Source of the DNA: Rhodovibrio salinarum DSM 9154
GTDB lineage: Bacteria > Pseudomonadota > Alphaproteobacteria > Kiloniellales > Rhodovibrionaceae
Assembly: GCF_000515255.1 (NCBI RefSeq)
Contig: NZ_KI911559.1
Span: 93,500-157,499 of the forward strand
Length of the DNA: 64,000 nucleotides
Reading direction: 5' to 3'
Shown here: positions 44,093 through 53,099 of the stretch, one piece after another
How the letters are laid out: every line of letters begins with the position of its first letter
Position numbering within the stretch: the stretch's first letter is position 1
Notes under the pieces: model-generated
What the model was told of the DNA's origin: nothing
What the model saw: the letters and a program-made list of their open reading frames with translations, nothing else
Database searches by the model: none
Translations under genes and position numbers: made by a program

Positions 44093-45216
44093 GCCGGCTC
44101 CGGTATGGCTTGGGCGAAGCGCGCGATCGAGAAGGGTGCGATCGGCGTCTCGGTCCGCTCCTCGGCAATCAGCTCGGCCATCACGTCGCCGACCGCCGGC
44201 CCGATCTGGAACCCGTGTCCGGAGAAGCCGAAGGCATAGTACAGGCCAGGAACCCGGACACTGGGTCCCATGACGGGCAGCATGTCCGCAACGTAGCCTT
44301 CGGTTCCCGACCACGTGCGAATGACCTGCGCGGCCTGCAGTGCCGGACAAAGCCGTAGCAGGTGGGGAAGCTGCTGCGCGAGCAGCGCGGGATCGGGCCG
44401 TGCGAAGCCCGGATCCAGGGGGACAGGCACGCGCTTGCCGCCGCCGAAGACGATGTTGCCGCGCTCGACTTGGCGGAAATAAACGCCGGCTTCCTTGTGT
44501 CGGGTCCAGACCCCGACGACCGGCTGGATGCGATGGGGCAACGGCTCGGTCACGCCCATCTGCGGTCCGTGCGCTTCGAGCGGGACTGGCTCGCCGAACC
44601 GCGCCGCCATGTCGGCGCCCCATGCGCCCGTGGCGACGACCAGGCGCTCGGCCATGAAGGTCCCGCTGCTTGTCTCGATCCCGAACCGCCTACGGTCATG
44701 CCGGATCGCAGTGACCTCCGTGTTTTCCACGATCCGCGCGCCGAGGGCCGAGGCTGCGCGGGCAAAGGCCGGAGCGATGAGCCGGGGATTGCCGGACCCG
44801 TCGTGGGGGGAGAAGGACGCCGCCCGCGCGCCGGGCCCCAAGCCGGGAAAGCGGCGTTGAATATCGCGCGGTTCCAGGAGTTCCAGCTCGAGTCCCCACG
44901 GCCGGGCCTCCGCGGCATGCGCTTCCATGTCCGCAATGGCCTCCGGCTCGAAGGCGAGCCGGAGATGACCAGTGGCGCGAAACTCGACATCCTGGCCCAA
45001 CAGCGTATGCAGCTCGCCCCAAAGCATCCGTGAGCGGTGGGCGAGCGGCAGTTGCGGCAGGAATCGTCCCTGCCTGCGGATATTACCGAAGCTCGCGACC
45101 GTCGCCCCCTGACCCACGCGCCGGCGCTCGATCAAAGTCACCTGTACGCCGCGCCGCGCGAGGAAGAAGGCTGTCGCCGCGCCCATCAGTCCGCCGCCGA
45201 TGACGATCGTGTCCAT
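44089..45216 (-). CDS. DAO-fold FAD-dependent oxidoreductase (sarcosine-oxidase beta/HcnC-like)
   Basis: A 375-residue protein from the ATG at 45214-45216, preceded by GCAGGAGG. It begins with the FAD motif MDTIVIGGGLMGAATAFFLARRGVQVTLIERR and has ATVASFGNIRRQGRFLPQLPLA, a substrate-side segment. The C-terminal part has RTWSGTEGYVADMLPVMG and LYYAFGFSGHGFQIGPAVGDVMAELI. The length is that of single-chain or beta-subunit sarcosine/glycine oxidase-like enzymes. It is divergent from a LysR regulator, which probably controls it. Candidate catalytic subunit to go with the HcnA/HcnB-like proteins downstream. Confidence 0.85.
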   Translation of the reverse strand: MDTIVIGGGLMGAATAFFLARRGVQVTLIERRRVGQGATVASFGNIRRQGRFLPQLPLAHRSRMLWGELHTLLGQDVEFRATGHLRLAFEPEAIADMEAHAAEARPWGLELELLEPRDIQRRFPGLGPGARAASFSPHDGSGNPRLIAPAFARAASALGARIVENTEVTAIRHDRRRFGIETSSGTFMAERLVVATGAWGADMAARFGEPVPLEAHGPQMGVTEPLPHRIQPVVGVWTRHKEAGVYFRQVERGNIVFGGGKRVPVPLDPGFARPDPALLAQQLPHLLRLCPALQAAQVIRTWSGTEGYVADMLPVMGPSVRVPGLYYAFGFSGHGFQIGPAVGDVMAELIAEERTETPIAPFSIARFAQAIPEPA

Positions 45217-45330
45217 GCGCGCCCTCCTGCAGCCTGACGCCCAATCTGACGGGCGCGTGCGCACTGGTCCAAGACGGCATTGAAGGGATAGCATAAGCCA
45301 AGCTTCTGGATCAGGATGTGAGGGATAGCC

Positions 45331-46221
45331 ATGCGTGCACGTCAGTTGGAGGTCTTTTGTGCCGTCATGCGGACAGGCACCGTCACCGCCGCGGCCCGGG
45401 AGCTCAACATTTCCCAACCTGCGCTCAGCCAGATCTTACGTCACACCGAAGATGAATTGAGGATCTCCCTGTTCGAGCGGGCGAAGGGGCGACTACACCC
45501 GACCGAGGCCGCGACTGAACTCTACCAGGAGGCGGAGCGTGTCTTCTCGGGCCTGGATGCGCTGCGCCGGCGGGTGGCGGACATGCGCGCCGGTCGGGTC
45601 GGGCTGGTCCGGCTCGCCGCATCCGCCCCGCCCTCGATGAGCTTCCTGCCGGAGGCGATCTCGGCCTTTCGTGCGCGTCACCCTGAGGTTGTCCTGCGCT
45701 CGATGGTGGGCCCCGTTGCGAACCTCACCCAGATGGTCCGCGACGGCGACGCCGGCATCGCCGTCGCCATGAACGACGCCCCGCAACCGGGGCTGGATGT
45801 CGAGCTTCTGGGCACGGTTACGATGGTCTGCCTGCTGCCTGCAGGACACCCTCTGTCGGCGCAGACCACGCTGACGCTCAACGACCTTGCGGCGGAGACC
45901 TTGATCTCCTACCGCCAGCCGACATTGCCGGGGCGGCGGCTGGCCCGGCTGGCGGCCGAGGCGGGGCTTTCCTTCATGCCAGAGATCGAAATCGACGCCT
46001 CGATTTCCGCTCTCCCCTTCGTACAGCAGGGGCTGGGCACGGCAGTGGTGGACGGGCTGATGCCCTGGAGCCGGTTCACCGGCGTGGAGGTGCGTCCCTT
46101 GGCGCCGGAGGTGCGCTTGCCAGTGACGCTGCTGACGTCGAAAGACGCGACGCTGTCGACCCCCCACCGCGCGCTGCTGGGGTGTCTGCGGACGGCGTTC
46201 GCCAGCCACCAGGAATCATAG
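45331..46221 (+). CDS. LysR-family transcriptional regulator
   Basis: A 296-residue LysR protein. The N-terminal HTH is LEVFCAVMRTGTVTAAARELNISQPALSQILRHTEDEL; the ligand domain starts near 90 (VGLVRLAASAPPSMSFLPEAISAFRARHPEVVL) and includes FVQQGLGTAVVDGLM. The short 114-bp gap to the divergent FAD oxidoreductase gene should hold its binding site, and hyuA begins 89 bp downstream on the same strand. It is likely the local activator for the oxidoreductase and possibly the hyu operon; the ligand is unknown. Confidence 0.92.
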   Translation: MRARQLEVFCAVMRTGTVTAAARELNISQPALSQILRHTEDELRISLFERAKGRLHPTEAATELYQEAERVFSGLDALRRRVADMRAGRVGLVRLAASAPPSMSFLPEAISAFRARHPEVVLRSMVGPVANLTQMVRDGDAGIAVAMNDAPQPGLDVELLGTVTMVCLLPAGHPLSAQTTLTLNDLAAETLISYRQPTLPGRRLARLAAEAGLSFMPEIEIDASISALPFVQQGLGTAVVDGLMPWSRFTGVEVRPLAPEVRLPVTLLTSKDATLSTPHRALLGCLRTAFASHQES

Positions 46222-46310
46222 GTCATACTTATAAGCCTCTCGCGCATCCGACTTGGCTGACGTGCGGCTCGCCATGAGACCGTCAGTCGAACCAAAGCGA
46301 AAGGGTGGGC

Positions 46311-48359
46311 ATGGGCTGGAAAATCGGAGTGGATATCGGCGGCACGTTCATGGACTTCTGCGCGGTGAACACCGCGACCAACGCGCTGCACTCGTTCAAA
46401 GTGCTCACCACACCCGATCAACCGGGTCGCGAGCTCGGCGATGGCCTGACGGCGCTTGCCGACGACGAAGGGGTGGAGCTCAGCACCGTCGAAACCTTCG
46501 TGCACGGAACCACGGTCGGCATCAACACGGTGATCCAGCGCAAGGGCGCGCGGCTCGCACTCCTGACCAACGCCGGCTTCGAAGACGTAGTTGAGCTGGG
46601 ACGCCTGCGGCTGCCGGATATGTACTCGCTGTTCTGCGCGCAACCCGAACCGCTGGTGACGCGCGACATGATCTTCGGCGTCGGCGGGCGGATGCTGTCG
46701 GATGGGACGGAAGAGTCACCGCTCGACCCCGCCGAGGTGGAGGCCGCGGTCATGGCGGCCAAGACGGCAGGGGCCGAAGGGCTCGTGGTGTCGTTCCTGC
46801 ATTCCTACCGGAACGCCGCGCACGAGCACGAAGTCGTGCGCATCGCGCGCGAAACCGTCCCCGATATCTTCATCTTCTCGAGTGCCGACGTCTGGCCCAT
46901 CGTCCGTGAGTACGAACGCACCACCACCGCGATCCTGAATGGCTATATTCACCCGCGGATCGCCGGATATCTGTCCGGCCTGGAGCAGACGCTCGAGGCG
47001 TTGGACGTGCCGGCCCGCCCGTATGTGACCAAGTCGAACGGCGGGCTGATGACGGCGGCCGAGGGCAAGACCTCCTGCGTCAACATGCTGCTGTCCGGGA
47101 CGGCATCCGGCGTCATGGGGGCGGCATGGCTCGCCCGGCAGGCGGGCGTGTCGAATGTCCTGACCCTCGACATCGGAGGCACCAGCGCCGACCTCGCGCT
47201 GATCACCGACAGCACGCCCGCCTTCGGCCAAGGCGAGCAAATCGGCGATTTCCCCATGCACATGCCTTCCGTTTCGGTTAGCTCCATCGGCATCGGCGGC
47301 GGCTCCGTCGCCGTTGTCGACGAGATGGGCGTGCTGCGCGTCGGCCCGGAAAGCGCCGGGTCGGTTCCCGGGCCAGCCTGCTACGGGCGCGGCGGCACGC
47401 GACCCACGCTGACCGACGCGATGGTCGTGTGCGGATACCTCGGCCACGCACCAATGGCCTATGGACAGCTCGAAATCGATGCCGCCCGCGCCCACGAGGC
47501 GATGGCCCAGATCGCAGAGGCGCTCGACCTCACCCCCGAAGCCGCCGCGCAGGCGATCATCGAGGTCGCGATCTCCGAAATGTTCGTCGAGGTCGAGAAG
47601 CTCGTCTCGCGCGAAGGGGTCGACGTACGCGACTACGCCCTGCTGCCGTTCGGCGGTGGCGGACCGATGTTCGGCTGCTTCCTGGCGTCCGAGCTCGGCA
47701 TCACGGAGGTCCTGGCGCCGCCGCGCCCGGGCGTGGTCAGCGCGCTCGGGGGCCTGGTGGCGGACTTAAAGGGCGACTTCGTACGCACCCTGTTCCTTCC
47801 GTGCGCAAGCGACGCCGCGCCCGCCCTGCGCGACTCGCTCGGCGCGCTCGAGGCTGAAGGGGAAGCTTGGTTGCGCGAGCGCCAGGGCTTCACCGGCGAG
47901 ACGGAAAGCCAGATATCCGCCGACATGCGCTACCACGGTCAGTCCTTCGAGATCGACGTCCCGCTCGATCAGGACTGGATCGCTGAGGGCAACATCGAGG
48001 CGATGCGGGACGCTTTCCACCGCCGCCATGAGGAAATCTACGATTTCGCCGATGTCGACAGCGCCGTGGAGCTGGTCAACCTGCGCCTGGTGAAGGCGGG
48101 GCGGGTTCCACCGCTCGTCATGGAGTCCGCCTCCCCGGTGGACGGGCCGGCCCCGCAGGAAAAACACATCACGCTGCGTCGCGGAGGCGCCCCCGAGAGC
48201 GTGCCGTTGCACCTGCGCGGCGCGCTGCGCGCCGGCCAGTGGTTCGACGGGCCGGCCGTCGTTGCGCAGGAAGACACCACGCTGGTCGTCCCAAGAGACT
48301 TTCACGGCCGTATCGACAGTCATCTCAACATTCACCTGACCCGGAGGACGCGCGCATGA
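46311..48359 (+). CDS. hyuA: Hydantoinase A / 5-oxoprolinase A-type ATPase subunit
   Basis: From the ATG at 46311 (AAAGGG upstream) it has 682 residues. The N-terminal acetate/sugar-kinase-like fold begins WKIGVDIGGTFMDFCAVN. GTTVGINTVIQRKGARLALLTNAGFED and LLSGTASGVMGAAWLARQAGVSNVLTLDIGGTSADLALI (near 260-298) are hallmarks of HyuA/OplA/acetone-carboxylase-like subunits. Such ATP-dependent enzymes open cyclic amides (hydantoins, 5-oxoproline, N-methylhydantoin). It overlaps hyuB by four bases. Context of amine oxidases suggests a cyclic amino-acid derivative, possibly N-methylated. Confidence 0.9.
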   Translation: MGWKIGVDIGGTFMDFCAVNTATNALHSFKVLTTPDQPGRELGDGLTALADDEGVELSTVETFVHGTTVGINTVIQRKGARLALLTNAGFEDVVELGRLRLPDMYSLFCAQPEPLVTRDMIFGVGGRMLSDGTEESPLDPAEVEAAVMAAKTAGAEGLVVSFLHSYRNAAHEHEVVRIARETVPDIFIFSSADVWPIVREYERTTTAILNGYIHPRIAGYLSGLEQTLEALDVPARPYVTKSNGGLMTAAEGKTSCVNMLLSGTASGVMGAAWLARQAGVSNVLTLDIGGTSADLALITDSTPAFGQGEQIGDFPMHMPSVSVSSIGIGGGSVAVVDEMGVLRVGPESAGSVPGPACYGRGGTRPTLTDAMVVCGYLGHAPMAYGQLEIDAARAHEAMAQIAEALDLTPEAAAQAIIEVAISEMFVEVEKLVSREGVDVRDYALLPFGGGGPMFGCFLASELGITEVLAPPRPGVVSALGGLVADLKGDFVRTLFLPCASDAAPALRDSLGALEAEGEAWLRERQGFTGETESQISADMRYHGQSFEIDVPLDQDWIAEGNIEAMRDAFHRRHEEIYDFADVDSAVELVNLRLVKAGRVPPLVMESASPVDGPAPQEKHITLRRGGAPESVPLHLRGALRAGQWFDGPAVVAQEDTTLVVPRDFHGRIDSHLNIHLTRRTRA

Positions 48360-50365
48360 ACATGGACAAGGTCGTGCTGCGGATCCTCGCCAACCACAGC
48401 CGGGCGGCCGCCGAGAACATGGCGCAAACGCTTTTCCGGACCGCGCATTCCGCCTTCGTGAAGGAAACGCAGGACTTCACCGTCATGCTGCTCGACCCCG
48501 AGGGGCGGACATTCGCCGTGCCGTTGGAGCTCGGCGCGACGTGGTATCCCGGCCTGACATATGGCCGGGCGATCTCGATGATCGACGACTACCGCCCCGG
48601 CGACGTTGCGTTCACGAACGACCCCTATTCGGGTTTTCTCTCGACCCATGCGCCGGACACGCATCTCTGGAAGCCGGTTTTCCACGAAGGCGAAATCGTC
48701 GCCTGGACGGCGGGGCATATCCACAACACCGATATGGGCGGCGCCGTGCCGGCCTCGCTCTCACGTTCCTTGACCGAGATACATCAGGAAGGCCTGCGTT
48801 TCCCACCGATGAAGCTGGTCAACGAAGGGGTCTTCGACGAGAGCATTCTGCGGATCATGTCCACCAATGTCCGCAAGCCGGAACTCAACCTCGGCGACAT
48901 CAAGGCCCTTGTGGGCGCTCTGAACACAGGCGAACGCAAGATCCGCGCGATGATCGAGAAGTTCGGCATCGAGACGTTCCGCACCGGCGTCTCCAACCTG
49001 CTCGACTACGCGGAGACACAGGCCCGAACGCTGCTCTCCGAGATGCCGGACGGGACCTGGGACTTCGCGGACTACACGGACGAGGACAGCGACGCGGGCA
49101 ATCCCTGCCGGTTGAAGGTCCGCCTGACCATCCAGGGCGACGAAGCGGAACTCGACTTCACCGGCAGTGACCCGCAGCTCGGTTCCTCTCTCAACGTGCC
49201 AACGGGCAGCGATCCGCACCACACCCTGTTTCTGGTTGGCGTCTACTACGTGCTGTCGACGCTCAACCCGCACATCCTTCTCAACCAGGGACTGACGCGG
49301 CCATTCAAATGCATTGCGCCGGTCGGCACCGTGCTGAACCCGCGCCATCCCGCTGCCGTCGGCATGCGCAGCCTGACCTGCGCACGGCTACGTTCCGTCC
49401 TGTTCGGGGCCTTCGCCCAGGTGCTGCCTGAGCGGATGCCCGCGGCGCCAGCCGGTAACAACTGCATCGTCAATGTCATGACGACCGACGAACGCAGCCG
49501 ACGCACGGTTATCGCGGCGGTCAACCCGGTCGTCGGGGGCGGCGGGGCGATGCCCCATCGCGACGGCTCCAACGGCTCCGGCGCGGACGCCGCCTATCTC
49601 AAGAACACACCGCTCGAGATCACCGAGTTGGAAACGCCGATCCGCTTCACCCGCTATGGCTTGCTGCGCGACAGCAGTGGGGCCGGACGCTGGCGCGGGG
49701 GACTTGCGACCGAAATGGCGTTCCGCGTCTTCGCCCCCGACACCCGGATCACCGCCCGCAACCGCGACCGCCACCGCTTCCGTCCCTGGGGCACGCTCGG
49801 CGGGGGTGCCGCGGGCGTCTCCGACATGCGGGTGAACCGTGGCACCGAGGGTGAAAGGGCCTTCGGCGCGCGCGACGTCGCCGTGCTGCACCCCGGAGAC
49901 GAGCTGCACATTCAATCGGCCGGCGGCGGCGGGCGCGGCGACCCGCTGGCGCGCGAGCCATGGCGTGTCGCCCTCGATGTGCGGCGCGGCTATGTCAGCG
50001 CCGAGGCGGCCCAGCGCGACTACGCCGTGGTCCTGCAGGAGGGCAAGGTCGACGAGACTGCGACCGAAGCGCTGCGCGCGGAACGCCAGACAGGAGCGGT
50101 GCCGCCCTTCTTCGATTTCGGCCCGGAGCGTCGGGAATTCGAATCGATCTGGACCGAAGACCACTATGCGGCGCTGACGCACCTCTTGCTGTGCCTGCCG
50201 ATCCATTGGCGCTTCTTCGTCAAAACGGAACTATTTCGCCAAATCAGCGAGCACCCGGAGACAGACCTCGACGAAGCCTTGGCCGCGATACGTCTCCGCT
50301 ATCCCCAGATTCCAGACCCCAGCGCCCAGGACACCTCTGACCCGGGCCCAGAGGCGGCGACATGA
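48356..50365 (+). CDS. hyuB: Hydantoinase B / 5-oxoprolinase B-type subunit
   Basis: A 669-residue protein from the ATG at 48356 (CGGAGGA upstream), overlapping the hyuA stop (ATGA). HyuB landmarks: KVVLRILANHSRAAAENMAQTLFRTAHSAFVKETQDFTV, GDVAFTNDPYSGFLSTHAPDTHLWKPVF, VAWTAGHIHNTDMGG (His-rich metal site near 123-137), and GRGDPLAREPWRVALDVRRGYVSAEAAQRDYAVVL near the C-terminus. It works as a complex with HyuA. The next gene starts within its stop codon, so the hyuA-hyuB-[2Fe-2S]-FAD genes form one operon. Confidence 0.9.
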   Translation: MNMDKVVLRILANHSRAAAENMAQTLFRTAHSAFVKETQDFTVMLLDPEGRTFAVPLELGATWYPGLTYGRAISMIDDYRPGDVAFTNDPYSGFLSTHAPDTHLWKPVFHEGEIVAWTAGHIHNTDMGGAVPASLSRSLTEIHQEGLRFPPMKLVNEGVFDESILRIMSTNVRKPELNLGDIKALVGALNTGERKIRAMIEKFGIETFRTGVSNLLDYAETQARTLLSEMPDGTWDFADYTDEDSDAGNPCRLKVRLTIQGDEAELDFTGSDPQLGSSLNVPTGSDPHHTLFLVGVYYVLSTLNPHILLNQGLTRPFKCIAPVGTVLNPRHPAAVGMRSLTCARLRSVLFGAFAQVLPERMPAAPAGNNCIVNVMTTDERSRRTVIAAVNPVVGGGGAMPHRDGSNGSGADAAYLKNTPLEITELETPIRFTRYGLLRDSSGAGRWRGGLATEMAFRVFAPDTRITARNRDRHRFRPWGTLGGGAAGVSDMRVNRGTEGERAFGARDVAVLHPGDELHIQSAGGGGRGDPLAREPWRVALDVRRGYVSAEAAQRDYAVVLQEGKVDETATEALRAERQTGAVPPFFDFGPERREFESIWTEDHYAALTHLLLCLPIHWRFFVKTELFRQISEHPETDLDEALAAIRLRYPQIPDPSAQDTSDPGPEAAT

Positions 50366-50673
50366 GAGGCGGCTTTCGGCGACTGTGCGAAACGGAACGC
50401 CCCGTCGTGCCGTTCCGGCTTGACGGGTGCGACAGCGAGGCCCTTGCCGGAGACACGGTCCTGACCGCGGTCCGGGTCAATCAATCGGCCCTGCGCACGA
50501 GCGAGTTCGGCGACGGCATGCGCGCAGGCTTCTGCTTGATGGGCGCGTGCCAAGACTGCTGGGTTTGGACCCGCGCGGGCGCGCGTCTCCGCGCCTGCGA
50601 AACGCCGATCGCAGCAGGGATGGACCTGCTCACATACCCTCCGGAGGCGGCGACATGGCCGGGCGGCGGGTAG
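50362..50673 (+). CDS. Small [2Fe-2S] protein (HcnA/ gamma-subunit type)
   Basis: A 103-residue protein with a plant-type ferredoxin fold reduced to one domain: Cys58, Cys63, Cys66 and Cys79 in CLMGACQDCWVWTRAG...RACE give C-x4-C-x2-C-x12-C. This is the form seen in HcnA and in the gamma subunit of hetero-oligomeric proline/opine/D-hydroxyproline dehydrogenases, where it relays electrons from the FAD subunits. The ATG lies in the hyuB stop (ATGA) and its end overlaps the next gene by 19 bases, so the three are translationally coupled. Confidence 0.9.
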   Translation: MRGGFRRLCETERPVVPFRLDGCDSEALAGDTVLTAVRVNQSALRTSEFGDGMRAGFCLMGACQDCWVWTRAGARLRACETPIAAGMDLLTYPPEAATWPGGG

Positions 50674-52100
50674 TCGTGGTGGGCGCGGGTCCGGCAGGTC
50701 TCCGCGCCGCAGAGACGCTAGCGAAAGCGGGCGAGCGCCCGGTGCTCCTGGATGCGGCCCCGGCCTCCGGCGGGCAAATCTACCGCCGGCAGCCGGGCAC
50801 CTTCGTCCGCGAGCCGGTCGACATCTATGGCTCGGAAGCCCCCAAGGCCGCTGCGATCCACCGCATCCTCGACACGCTCGGCGAGCGCGTCGACTACCGC
50901 CCCAATACCGAAGTCTGGGCCATCTCGGGACACCGTCTGCACATCGCCGAGGATTCGGGGATGGGCGAGATGGAATTCGACAACCTGATCCTCGCAACGG
51001 GGGCAACAGACCGTGTGCTGCCCCTCCCAGGCTGGACCTTGCCGGGTGTGCACACTCTCGGCGGTGCGCAGATCGCCCTCAAGAGTCAGGCCTGTGCGAT
51101 CGGCGAACGGGTCGTGCTGCTCGGCAGCGGGCCACTGCTGCTGCTGGTGGCGTGGCAATACGCCAAGGCCGGGGCCAAGGTGGCGGCCGTCCTCGACACC
51201 GCGCGGCTTCGCGACCAGGCGGCCGCGCTCCCAAAGCTGGCCGCCCGGCCCACCTTCCTTTGGCGCGGTCTCACACTTCGGGCCAAACTGATCCGTCTCG
51301 GCGTACGGGTTCACCAGGGCGTGGCGGATTTGGCGATCGAAGGCGATGCCACCGCTGGCATCGAGGCCGTGCGGTGGCGCGATGCTGCGGGCCGCCCGCA
51401 TCGAATCGCATGCGACGCGGTTGGTATGGGATGGCACCTGCGATCGGAAACGCAGATTGCAGAGCTCGCAGGATGCCGGTTCACCTGGGATCCCATCGCA
51501 CGCCAACATCTGCCGGAACTCGACCCAATGGGACGGTCGAGCATCTCGGGCCTCTACATCGCCGGCGACGGCGGACGCCAACTGGGAGCGGACGGAGCGG
51601 AACTTGCTGGCCGGCTCGCGGCCCTGGCGTGTCTTGAAGACAATGGCCACGCCCCGGCCCCTGAGACCGGCGCGCTGCTCGGCAGGATGTCCCGCTTCGA
51701 GCGGTTCCGCCGTGGTCTCGCCCGCGCCTTTCCCTGGCCGCAGCAACTTTGCCGCAACATGGCGGATGAGACCCTCGTTTGCCGCTGCGAAGCCGTCACG
51801 GTCGGAACGTTTCGCGAGGTCATTCGCCGCGCGGATGCGGACGAGCCGAACCGGGCGAAGTCCCTATCGCGCGTCGGCATGGGCCGCTGCCAGGGTCGCT
51901 TCTGTGCCGCGGCCGCGAGCGAGATTCTCGCCGCCGAGTGTCAAGTTGAGCCCGCAGCGTTGCCCGGCCTCCGAGCGCAGCCACCGGTTCGCCCCCTGGC
52001 CATGCGATGCGCGCCAAGGGACGGGAGCAACACCATTGCCGAAGAGAGCGAAACGCAGACCGGGGAAATGACCCACCACCGTGAACGCTCAACGGCATGA
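50655..52100 (+). CDS. FAD/NAD(P)-binding oxidoreductase with BFD-like Fe-S domain (HcnB/OoxA-type alpha subunit)
   Basis: A 481-residue protein from the ATG at 50655 (CGGAGGCGG upstream). The FAD motif is RRVVVVGAGPAGLRAAETLAKAG near residues 4-26, with GQIYRRQP and the second dinucleotide motif VVLLGSGPLLLLVAWQYAKAG. The C-terminal BFD-like cluster has Cys376-x-Cys378 (VCRCEAVTVG) and Cys412-x4-Cys417 (GRCQGRFC). These features match the alpha subunit of hydrogen-cyanide synthase and opine/D-hydroxyproline dehydrogenases. Its expected partner, a DAO-fold subunit, is not adjacent; two candidates lie at 42767 and 44089. Confidence 0.9.
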   Translation: MAGRRVVVVGAGPAGLRAAETLAKAGERPVLLDAAPASGGQIYRRQPGTFVREPVDIYGSEAPKAAAIHRILDTLGERVDYRPNTEVWAISGHRLHIAEDSGMGEMEFDNLILATGATDRVLPLPGWTLPGVHTLGGAQIALKSQACAIGERVVLLGSGPLLLLVAWQYAKAGAKVAAVLDTARLRDQAAALPKLAARPTFLWRGLTLRAKLIRLGVRVHQGVADLAIEGDATAGIEAVRWRDAAGRPHRIACDAVGMGWHLRSETQIAELAGCRFTWDPIARQHLPELDPMGRSSISGLYIAGDGGRQLGADGAELAGRLAALACLEDNGHAPAPETGALLGRMSRFERFRRGLARAFPWPQQLCRNMADETLVCRCEAVTVGTFREVIRRADADEPNRAKSLSRVGMGRCQGRFCAAAASEILAAECQVEPAALPGLRAQPPVRPLAMRCAPRDGSNTIAEESETQTGEMTHHRERSTA

Positions 52101-52115
52101 GACCCTAGCGGCCTG

Positions 52116-52865
52116 CTAGTGATCGGCCGCTTCAGAGTCCATCAGCCTTGCGCGCTTTACGTCCTCGCGGTTGCGGGCGGCGAGTTCCTGTATCAGACGC
52201 CGCGCCGCGTCGGCATCCCGGCGCTGCACCGCTTCGGCAAGCCGGCGGTGATGAGCGAGATTTTCGGCGAACGCGGAACCGGCCAGCATGCCGGTGGCGA
52301 AGTTCACCCGGAGCAGGAGTTCGATGGCGTGGAACATGCCGAGCAATAGCCGGCTATCAGCCGCCTCGAAGATCACGCGGTGAAACTCGATATCCGCGTC
52401 GAGCGCCGCTTCGGACACTTCCGGTCGCGTCTCCATCGCTTCAAGCGCTTCCCAGAGCCGCAGCACTTGGCTCATCTTCGCGCGCTTGGCCGCGAGCGCC
52501 GCAGCCTCGGGTTCGATGATGGCTCGCATTTCCGCAAGTTCGTCGAGCAGGCGTTCGCGATCACCCGGGTTCTCCAGCAGCCAGGCGATCACACTGTTGT
52601 CGAGGATGCTCCATTGGGAAAGCGGCTGCACGATGGTCCCGGCGCGGCGGCTCGTGCGCAGCAACCCCTTGCCCGCCAGCATCTTCACGGCCTCGCGCAC
52701 GGCGTTACGGCCCACGCCAAGGGCGCTTGCGAGTTCTGGTTCGGTGGGCAGGGCCTCACCGGGGGAATAGACGCCGCCGGTAATACGTCGACCTAAGGTG
52801 TCGGCGACCTCATGAACCCGGCCTTCACGCGGGCCCGATTCACCGGCCGCCGCATGCTTGTGCAC
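52116..52865 (-). CDS. GntR-family (FadR/FCD) regulator of the second TRAP operon
   Basis: The most likely start is a GTG at 52863-52865 with CAGGAGAGG upstream, giving 249 residues; a much longer frame upstream (to 53021) has no ribosome site. The winged helix reads VHEVADTLGRRITGGVYSPGEALPTEPELASALGVGRNAVREAVKMLAGKGLL. The FCD domain follows (LAEMRAIIEPEAAALAA; DIEFHRVIFEAADSRLLLG; HHRRLAEAVQRRDADAA). It is divergent from dctP2 and probably represses the TRAP operon until its substrate is present. Confidence 0.9.
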   Translation of the reverse strand: MHKHAAAGESGPREGRVHEVADTLGRRITGGVYSPGEALPTEPELASALGVGRNAVREAVKMLAGKGLLRTSRRAGTIVQPLSQWSILDNSVIAWLLENPGDRERLLDELAEMRAIIEPEAAALAAKRAKMSQVLRLWEALEAMETRPEVSEAALDADIEFHRVIFEAADSRLLLGMFHAIELLLRVNFATGMLAGSAFAENLAHHRRLAEAVQRRDADAARRLIQELAARNREDVKRARLMDSEAADH

Positions 52866-52943
52866 GTCGGTCCTCTCCTGTCGTGCCACCGCAACATCCT
52901 TATCAGCATCGTCTTCATGAGGCGCGAATACTGTCGTCAAACT

Positions 52944-52977
52944 ATCATGGGATGTTTGGCGATTGTCATCCCTTGAT
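52944..52977. promoter_or_regulatory. Inverted repeat in the FCD-regulator/TRAP control region
   Basis: ATCATGGGATG (52944-52954) and CATCCCTTGAT (52967-52977) are complementary at 10 of 11 positions around a 12-bp spacer. It lies in the 234-bp region between the divergent regulator and dctP2 genes and is a candidate operator. Confidence 0.5.
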
Positions 52978-53099
52978 GCAGCGTGGGAGTTGCTAGACAC
53001 TTCGCCGTGGTGCGCGACCACGTTTCACGGCACCGAAGGGCCGATGCCCGGCCCCTGCAAGCAAAGCAAAGCGACAAGCTCCCCGGGAGGGAACAACGC

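Noticed and set aside
43076..44623. 515-residue open frame on the minus strand across two FAD oxidoreductase genes
   Set aside because: Arg/Ala/Gly-rich shadow that spans both genes and their junction; no motif, and both sense genes have clear FAD motifs.
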